A DNA stretch of 64,000 bases from Gammaproteobacteria bacterium (GTDB taxonomy: Bacteria; Pseudomonadota; Gammaproteobacteria; Acidiferrobacterales; Sulfurifustaceae). The notes beneath the pieces were generated by a model. That model saw only the letters and a list, made by a program, of their open reading frames with translations. It ran no database searches and was not told where the DNA came from. Positions 59,462 to 64,000 of the stretch are shown piece after piece. The DNA lies in assembly GCA_016199745.1 (NCBI GenBank), contig JACQFZ010000056.1, forward strand, positions 115,081 through 179,080, in the 5' to 3' direction. Each line of letters starts with the position of its first letter. Position 1 is the first letter of the stretch. The position numbers and the translations under genes were made by a program.

Positions 59462-60025
59462 TCAGCCTGGCTCTCGCGAAAGTCGAATATCGATTTCTCG
59501 ATCGATATAGGACCACTCGTAGGATTCGCGTAACTCGGCGGTTAGTTCATCGAATGCGGCAGCGTCGACGGGGGCGTATTCGAACCAAGTCAGAAAATCG
59601 AACGGCTCGTTGTCGCTTAGATCGCGGCAGTGATGTAAACGCCGGGCTATCGCCGGCAGATATTTGAGCCCAGTTTTAATATGTTGCGATCGCCGTTCCA
59701 ATATCTCCCGACGCTCGTCTTGAGCGAGACTCCACCACGAGGCATTTTTTCGAATCGGAATGAGTGCCGCCATCGTTGCGCCAGGACGATCCGATCCTTC
59801 TTGTTTCGCCACCAGCAACTGCTTTTCTTCCTGGATTACATAACGTTCGTTACTGGTGATTCCGCGCAGCAGCCATTGATTATTTTGGGGGGAGCTATCC
59901 ACTGCCCCGTTGACGACATCTATACACTTTACCAATGCGAGCGGATCGCCGACGATCGTTTTCATTCCCGTCACATGCCAAGCGCCTGCTTCCCCTCCGA
60001 GAAAACTAAAAAGCCGTCGATTCAT
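59462..60025 (-). CDS. Chlorite dismutase-like heme-family protein
   Basis: 187 aa. The C-terminal half WWSLAQDERREILERRS, LPAIARRLHHCRDLSDNEPFDFLTWFEYA and YEWSYIDREIDIRLSRE matches the Cld/HemQ superfamily, with the second His of LHHCRD at the proximal heme-ligand position. The N-terminal half is only weakly similar, and the distal Arg typical of true chlorite dismutases cannot be located with confidence. It may be a heme-binding peroxidase-like or DUF-type relative. AGGAGG is six bases before the ATG. Confidence 0.62.
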   Translation of the reverse strand: MNRRLFSFLGGEAGAWHVTGMKTIVGDPLALVKCIDVVNGAVDSSPQNNQWLLRGITSNERYVIQEEKQLLVAKQEGSDRPGATMAALIPIRKNASWWSLAQDERREILERRSQHIKTGLKYLPAIARRLHHCRDLSDNEPFDFLTWFEYAPVDAAAFDELTAELRESYEWSYIDREIDIRLSREPG

Positions 60026-60069
60026 TTGGAACCTCCTGATCCGTTAATGGACCAGGGGTAGTCGCTGGA

Positions 60070-60669
60070 TCAACCCTTTACCTTACGTCCCGTTAGGCTT
60101 TGCTCTAGTGCTTGTTTAACAACGGGCCATTCACTGCGCACGATACTAAACATCACCGAATCGCGAACCCGGCCGTCACGCATGACCATATGGCTGCGAA
60201 CAATTCCTTCTTCCTTTGCACCGATACGAACGATAGCGTTACGCGATGAGGTATTCAGCACATCGGTGAGCAATTCCACGCGGTTACATTGCCAACTCTC
60301 GAACGCGTGCCGAAGCATAAGATATTTCGCTTCGGTGTTAACGTGTGTTCTTTGCCACGACTTACCAAGGAAAGTAAAACCGATCTCCACTCGCCGATGT
60401 GCACATTCGATACACCTAAAGCGGGTGCTTCCGGCAATTGCGTCGCTAGCCTTATCGATAACCGCAAATGCCAATTCTCTCCCGTTGATGAAAGCGGATT
60501 CCGCGGCATCGAAAAAGTGGCTTAAGTCATCCGGATGAGGAACTACCGTAACTGAGATTTTCCAGAGCTCGCCATCAGCTATTGCTTTAGCAAGTCCCGG
60601 CGCATGCCGAAGCGCTAGCGGCTCGAGCCGAACCGTTTCGCCTTCTAAGACTATTTTCTCTATTTTCAT
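60070..60669 (-). CDS. GNAT N-acetyltransferase, RimJ/RimL type
   Basis: 199 aa. GETVRLEPLALRHAPGL is the N-terminal strand of RimJ/L-like enzymes; HRRVEIGFTFLGKSWQRTHVNTEAKYLML contains the acetyl-CoA-binding region and NRVELLTDVLNTSSRNAIVRIGAKEEG the following strand-helix. It transfers acetyl to an amine on an unknown protein or small molecule. AAGGTG precedes the ATG. Codon composition appears more AT-rich than in the 38-55 kb operon. Confidence 0.87.
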   Translation of the reverse strand: MKIEKIVLEGETVRLEPLALRHAPGLAKAIADGELWKISVTVVPHPDDLSHFFDAAESAFINGRELAFAVIDKASDAIAGSTRFRCIECAHRRVEIGFTFLGKSWQRTHVNTEAKYLMLRHAFESWQCNRVELLTDVLNTSSRNAIVRIGAKEEGIVRSHMVMRDGRVRDSVMFSIVRSEWPVVKQALEQSLTGRKVKG

Positions 60670-60716
60670 TTTTCACCTTGCCTGCAGCGACCGCGGTCTT
60701 CTCTAGCATGCCGGTC

Positions 60717-61214
60717 CTATCCGTCATATGCCCGCTTTAGCTTATTAATATCGATCTTCTTCATTTGCAACATCGCCTTCATGACTCTTTCAGATTTTTC
60801 AGGATTAGGATCCATGAGCATCTTGGGTAAAACGGCGGGAACCACTTGCCATGAAACACCGAATTTATCCTTGAGCCAACCGCACTGCTGCGCCCTTTCA
60901 TCGCCGCCGTCGGCAAGTTTCTCCCAGTAATAATCCACTTCTTCCTGGTTCTCGCAATTGACTTGAAACGAAATGGCCTCGTTGAATTTGAACAACGGAC
61001 CGCCGTTGAGCGCAGTGAACGTCTGCCCATCGAGTTCAAAGGCGACGGTCAACACGGTTCCGGCTGGCTTTCCATGAATCTCGTAGCCTGCTTCTCCATA
61101 TCGACTAATGTTCACGATTTTAGAATTTTTGAAGATAGTGGTGTAAACCCTTGCTGCGTCTTCGGCTTGGGTATCAAGCCATAAACAGGGTGTAATCCTT
61201 TGAACGTTTGCCAT
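60717..61214 (-). CDS. VOC/PhnB-like protein (3-demethylubiquinone methyltransferase-type fold)
   Basis: 165 aa. RITPCLWLDTQAEDAARVYTTIF, VAFELDGQTFTALNGGP, FKFNEAISFQVNC and CGWLKDKFGVSWQVVP are the hallmarks of the PhnB-type VOC family, followed by the C-terminal MKAMLQMKKIDINKLKRA. Despite the old family name it is unlikely to be a methyltransferase; substrates are unknown. AGGAG lies seven bases before the ATG. Confidence 0.88.
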   Translation of the reverse strand: MANVQRITPCLWLDTQAEDAARVYTTIFKNSKIVNISRYGEAGYEIHGKPAGTVLTVAFELDGQTFTALNGGPLFKFNEAISFQVNCENQEEVDYYWEKLADGGDERAQQCGWLKDKFGVSWQVVPAVLPKMLMDPNPEKSERVMKAMLQMKKIDINKLKRAYDG

Positions 61215-61498
61215 GGCGTTGCTCCTAGTGGGGTTTAACGAGGGTCAAGAAAGATGACCGTACTACCAGCTAGTCGTTCGGAGAAGACAAAAATCGACAC
61301 GACTTGGAGTAATGAGCTACCACTATTCGTCGTGCACGAAAGCTATGTTTTTTCGATGAAGAGAATTGCCCACATTCCGCTGTTTTTGGGTAGCCGCAAT
61401 CTGCGGTATATATGAGGTATGTAGTAGATGAAAAGTACTGCGCATCGCTCAATTACACGACTTACGCAAGGAGCCGCAGCAACCTCATCCTTGATACC

Positions 61499-61852
61499 TC
61501 AAACCAGCACGTGACGCGTGCTCGCAAAAAATCGGTAAATTTGCTGCTCTATTTGCGAGTCGATCATCGTCTCCGGCCGCTTACCGACCGGGCACGGGAG
61601 CCGCGGCGTCGTTCCGAATAAACGACAGATCAACGGGCGTTCTTCATAGACCGTGCATCCGTGTTCACCGAGATGCGGACAGCTCAGCTTGGCAAGCGCC
61701 GTCTCATGCGCTTCGTCGCTCTTGATGGGCAACCTCGCCATCTCTTCCGTAGAGGCGGTCACTGGCCCACAGCAATCATGGCATCCGGGTTTACATTCAA
61801 ACGATGGAATACGTTCGCGAAAGAATTGAATTTTCTGACTGTGATGGGTCAT
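61499..61852 (-). CDS. YkgJ-type cysteine-cluster protein
   Basis: 117 aa. FECKPGCHDCCGPV, LSCPHLGEHGCTVYEERPLICRLFG give the CxxxCxxCC and CPxL..CxVYExRPxxCR pattern of the YkgJ family, probably binding zinc or an iron-sulphur cluster. Cytoplasmic; function unknown. Confidence 0.85.
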   Translation of the reverse strand: MTHHSQKIQFFRERIPSFECKPGCHDCCGPVTASTEEMARLPIKSDEAHETALAKLSCPHLGEHGCTVYEERPLICRLFGTTPRLPCPVGKRPETMIDSQIEQQIYRFFASTRHVLV

Positions 61853-61897
61853 GCGGTTATCCTTCTACATCGAGTAATTCGAAAGCGATGATGATCA

Positions 61898-62029
61898 TCA
61901 TAGAGCGAGGTAGATTGTTAGGCATTCTTCTTTTTTGATTTCTTCCGTTGCTTGATTCGATCTGGCGACGAGAATAGTAAAGGCGAGCGACATTCCTAGC
62001 ACCACCCAACGAGAAGTCTCATCGCTCAT
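61898..62029 (-). CDS. Small predicted membrane protein
   Basis: 43 aa, starting MSDETSRWVVLGMSLAFTIL: one membrane helix (VVLGMSLAFTILVA) followed by a charged tail (QATEEIKKEECL). GAGAG lies six bases before the ATG. The short length makes it tentative, but start, helix and spacing are reasonable and it fills an otherwise empty gap between two minus-strand genes. Confidence 0.42.
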   Translation of the reverse strand: MSDETSRWVVLGMSLAFTILVARSNQATEEIKKEECLTIYLAL

Positions 62030-62057
62030 TTCCTTCTCTCCGTACAACAACTAGCAA

Positions 62058-62255
62058 TTAGCACCGTGTTTTTTGCATCCGTTGGAGCAATTTGGCATGT
62101 GCGACCACAGGCTTCCGCTCCTCGCGAGTAACCTCCACCCAAATCTCCGCCAAAAACCAAATGCAGCGAGAACGCCAACCAAAAGGAAATTCCCAGAAGT
62201 TCCGGAAATGGCAGGCCAGTAAGGGCAATTTCAGACCTGATTTTCTTTTCCCCAT
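62058..62255 (-). CDS. Small protein of unknown function
   Basis: 65 aa from ATG 62255, two bases after the stop of the preceding membrane protein gene. It is basic and rich in aromatics (NFWEFPFGWRSRCIWFLAEIW). No family recognised. The tight spacing supports translation, but there is no strong ribosome site. Confidence 0.38.
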   Translation of the reverse strand: MGKRKSGLKLPLLACHFRNFWEFPFGWRSRCIWFLAEIWVEVTREERKPVVAHAKLLQRMQKTRC

Positions 62256-62257
62256 GT

Positions 62258-62737
62258 TCAGATCTTTTGCTTTAGGACACAAAGTGATTCATAGATTTCA
62301 TCTAAATCGGCATCATTTGACAAATATCGCTCGAAGATAGTTAGCATTTTGTCGCCATAACAGATATCAAGACAACGACGCTGAGCCAACGCCCATTTTG
62401 GTTCGCCATTTCCCTCTTTTCGGGCACCTATCTCAACTATCTCCGCCAATTTAACTGTTTCAATAGTGCGGCGAAAAGGAACAGAAACAATTAGCTCGTG
62501 CGATGTCAGTCGCAAGGTACCTCTCTTCTCGAAAATACCGATGAATACCCTAAAAGCAGAAACTATCGCTCCGATAACCAAAGCAACCACAACGAACCAG
62601 TTGCGAGAATCTAGGGGGACAGCATTTTGAAAAAACCATATCGCGAAATAAGTACAGACAACGGTAGAAAAGATCGCTATCAGGCTAAATCTTGGCCGAT
62701 ACGCGTACTCACGCATATATTGGTTTGTCTCATGCAT
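62258..62737 (-). CDS. Two-helix membrane protein with PH-like domain
   Basis: 159 aa. Membrane segments near 18-38 and 47-68 are followed by a strand-rich soluble domain (GTLRLTSHELIVSVPF, ETVKLAEIVEIGAR, CLDICYGDKMLTIF) that resembles bacterial PH-like domains of small membrane proteins. AGGTGG lies four bases before the ATG. The attC site ends just upstream, so on a cassette model this gene begins the next cassette. Function unknown. Confidence 0.68.
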   Translation of the reverse strand: MHETNQYMREYAYRPRFSLIAIFSTVVCTYFAIWFFQNAVPLDSRNWFVVVALVIGAIVSAFRVFIGIFEKRGTLRLTSHELIVSVPFRRTIETVKLAEIVEIGARKEGNGEPKWALAQRRCLDICYGDKMLTIFERYLSNDADLDEIYESLCVLKQKI

Positions 62738-62766
62738 TAAGCCACCTGTAACCCCCTTGATGGAAT

Positions 62767-62830
62767 CCCCAACGCTAAGGTTCAGCCGCGCTCCGCGCAG
62801 CGACGCGTCGGCTGGAACCGATTGTTGGGC
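62767..62830 (-). mobile_element. Integron attC recombination site
   Basis: 64 bases. Read on the minus strand it starts with R'' core GCCCAAC (RYYYAAC) and ends GTTGGGG (GTTRRRY with one mismatch). Inside, GGTTCCAGCCG pairs with CGGCTGAACC leaving one extrahelical base, flanked by short unpaired spacers (AATC and TTAGC), and a variable terminal hairpin lies between. This layout, including bases such as CAAC-AAT and TAGC-GTT, closely follows the attC of aadA cassettes. It begins 9 bases after the stop of the 62840-63391 gene, the place an attC occupies in a cassette. Confidence 0.88.
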
Positions 62831-62839
62831 TTCGATAGG

Positions 62840-63391
62840 TCATTTCGGTTTTACCAGCAAGCATGACAGCATGCCTAGAACGATATCTATCGTCGCACTG
62901 ACTAGTACTACGACTATCATTCCATCCGTTATGGGCTCAAGTTCGATCCGAGATATTCCCGACATAATAAGGCTACCTGGTCCACCGCTTCCCATAGCCG
63001 CGGTATAAATCGCCGCAAAGGTAGTAACGACCGACAGCGTTCTGGCATGACCGACGAGACGTAACACTGACGATACGGCAGATGTGTCGATGAGTAGCGA
63101 TCGTAGTGTTAGCGCGAAAGCAACCACGAAGGTGAAAACAGTCAAACAAACTTTGGCTGCCATCGTGCCCAGACCAAAATACATTGGAGCCAGTGGATAA
63201 ACGACGCTCGATACCGCCAAACCTATTACCACTGTCCGCCACGGCAATACGGAGACCCAGCAGCGCATGACCGCTGTCACGCGTATTCTTCGCAGGACTA
63301 AGACCACGATGTAACCCAGAAGACCGCCTGATGCCATGCCGATGGCCAACGGCACCAACGTCAATCCCAAGTAATCGAAAGCTTGGTTCAC
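62840..63391 (-). CDS. Hypothetical membrane protein in a gene cassette
   Basis: 183 aa from a GTG at 63391 with GGGAG seven bases upstream. About four to five membrane segments (near 10-33, 48-70, 78-98, 118-135, 155-178), with a Gly-rich loop MGSGGPGSLIMSG. I do not recognise the family. The stop is 9 bases from the attC site, making this ORF plus attC a probable integron cassette. Confidence 0.68.
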   Translation of the reverse strand: MNQAFDYLGLTLVPLAIGMASGGLLGYIVVLVLRRIRVTAVMRCWVSVLPWRTVVIGLAVSSVVYPLAPMYFGLGTMAAKVCLTVFTFVVAFALTLRSLLIDTSAVSSVLRLVGHARTLSVVTTFAAIYTAAMGSGGPGSLIMSGISRIELEPITDGMIVVVLVSATIDIVLGMLSCLLVKPK

Positions 63392-63437
63392 TATTGATCT
63401 CCCGTTAAGAAAAAGTTAGCGGTAGGATTGCTCATCT

Positions 63438-63521
63438 GCCCAACGAATAGCGTTTATCCACCGCCCCTCCCACACCAAATCCTACCGCGGCGGTATCGGC
63501 GGCGGATAAACCCTGTTGAAC
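63438..63521. repeat. Long hairpin, possible second attC-like site
   Basis: A 14-bp stem (GTTTATCCACCGCC, 63452-63465, with GGCGGCGGATAAAC, 63498-63511, one wobble) encloses a 32-base loop. The outer ends fit RYYYAAC (GCCCAAC, 63438-63444) and GTTRRRY (GTTGAAC, 63515-63521). It lies upstream of the cassette gene, where the previous cassette's attC would be. No extrahelical base is seen and similar GGATAAAC/ATCCACC hairpins are common extragenic palindromes, so the assignment is open. Confidence 0.4.
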
Positions 63522-64000
63522 TAAACCGCCCACCCGGGCGGAGCTTATGGAAATTGTAGGTGCAACCGGAGGGTCGTCAATCGATGAGACGGATCTACGG
63601 ATAAAGTCGACCGCCCATCAATGGGTTGATGATCGTTACCGGGCATGCACGTTGGTGATCGATGTAGCGTGCGTGTACTGCTAAACGGCAACCCAGGGAG
63701 GTTTGGCACGAATCGGTTCGTGGCGCCGTGTGACGCGCGAAGGAGTCGAGACGATGACGTACACGGATGTCGCATCAGGGCGGTGCAGGCACGGTCGATC
63801 GTGCAGCGGTCGGTGCGATCGCTTCAAGGACGACGAGCCAAACTAAAGGGGGCGGAGTGGAATGGCACTTACTTAAGCTCCAACCCCCTAATGTAAAAAA
63901 CAAAAAGGGCTAGCCCCAATGATAAGGTGGAGTCGCCAAACAACCCTCTCATCACATCACGTCAGGGAGCTAGCCCCGAATGCATCCTAATCACCGCCGG
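63522..64000. other. Right-end region without a supported gene
   Basis: About 480 bases with only short, unconvincing open frames on both strands. Near the end, AGGGCTAGCCCCAATG (63906-63921) recurs as AGGGAGCTAGCCCCGAATG (63964-63982), both with a CTAG-centred dyad. GGAATGGCACTTACTTAAG at about 63859-63877 reminds me of insertion-sequence ends, but no transposase is seen. Confidence 0.4.

Noticed and set aside
61917..62010. GTTAGGC and ACCCAAC core-like strings as an attC site
   Set aside because: They are in the wrong order (GTT before AAC), have no stem between them, and fall inside a small open frame.
62004..62089. ACCCAAC ... GTTGGAG as an attC site
   Set aside because: The cores fit loosely but the intervening bases show no complementary L-box stem.
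1..64000. tRNA, rRNA genes and CRISPR arrays
   Set aside because: Looked for cloverleaf-like segments, rRNA signatures and regularly spaced short repeats; none was seen.

Overview
The window looks like a chromosomal segment of a fairly GC-rich Gammaproteobacterium. An Azotobacter-type 7Fe ferredoxin, an AddAB-like pair of the kind found in Xanthomonas and related gammaproteobacteria, a FleQ-like regulator and a DsbC point that way. I cannot name the genus. No rRNA, tRNA or CRISPR array was seen.

1-24.3 kb is an exopolysaccharide locus, almost all on the minus strand. Read in the direction of transcription it has three parts. First comes a secretion and length-control block: polysaccharide export lipoprotein, outer-membrane barrel, chain-length determinant, tyrosine kinase and PEP-CTERM-type ATPase. 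Next is a sugar-building and export block: RfbF, an LhgO-like oxidase, a sugar SDR, Wzm/Wzt, a deacetylase, a C-methyltransferase, an RfbC-like epimerase and a DUF4910 protein. Last is a tailoring block: glycosyltransferases, a hexapeptide acyltransferase, an asparagine-synthetase-like protein with an unknown partner, and a second deacetylase cut by the window edge. The initiating phosphoglycosyltransferase is divergent at 22.8 kb. Many start/stop overlaps (ATGA, TGATG, TAATG) indicate translational coupling. No exosortase or PEP-CTERM protein is in view.

24.3-25.1 kb holds no gene. It is two diverged copies of a repeat of about 380 bp facing each other. It is followed by fdxA and the AddB-like/AddA-like DNA-repair pair (25.2-32.3 kb). 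Then come a DUF484-GGDEF diguanylate cyclase overlapping a DsbC-like isomerase gene, a membrane PAS-GGDEF-EAL protein, and a two-gene unit encoding a poly-glycine lipoprotein and a secreted protein resembling the formylglycine-generating-enzyme fold (37.1-38.1 kb).

38.4-55.1 kb is a trehalose/alpha-glucan operon on the minus strand: glgB, glgE, treS-maltokinase, glgX, treZ and a MalQ-TreY fusion. TreY/TreZ cut trehalose from glucan, while TreS, maltokinase, GlgE and GlgB turn trehalose back into branched glucan. GlgX and MalQ process the oligosaccharides. A SPW-repeat membrane protein and a FleQ-like regulator with no flagellar genes lie next to it.

57.2-63.4 kb is an accessory stretch of small minus-strand genes: DUF1772, a lipoprotein hydrolase, a frameshifted MAPEG gene, two VOC proteins, a chlorite-dismutase-like protein, a GNAT, a cysteine-cluster protein and small membrane proteins. 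Between two of them sits a convincing integron attC site (62767-62830), so at least part of this stretch was probably captured as gene cassettes. The last 480 bp have no supported gene.
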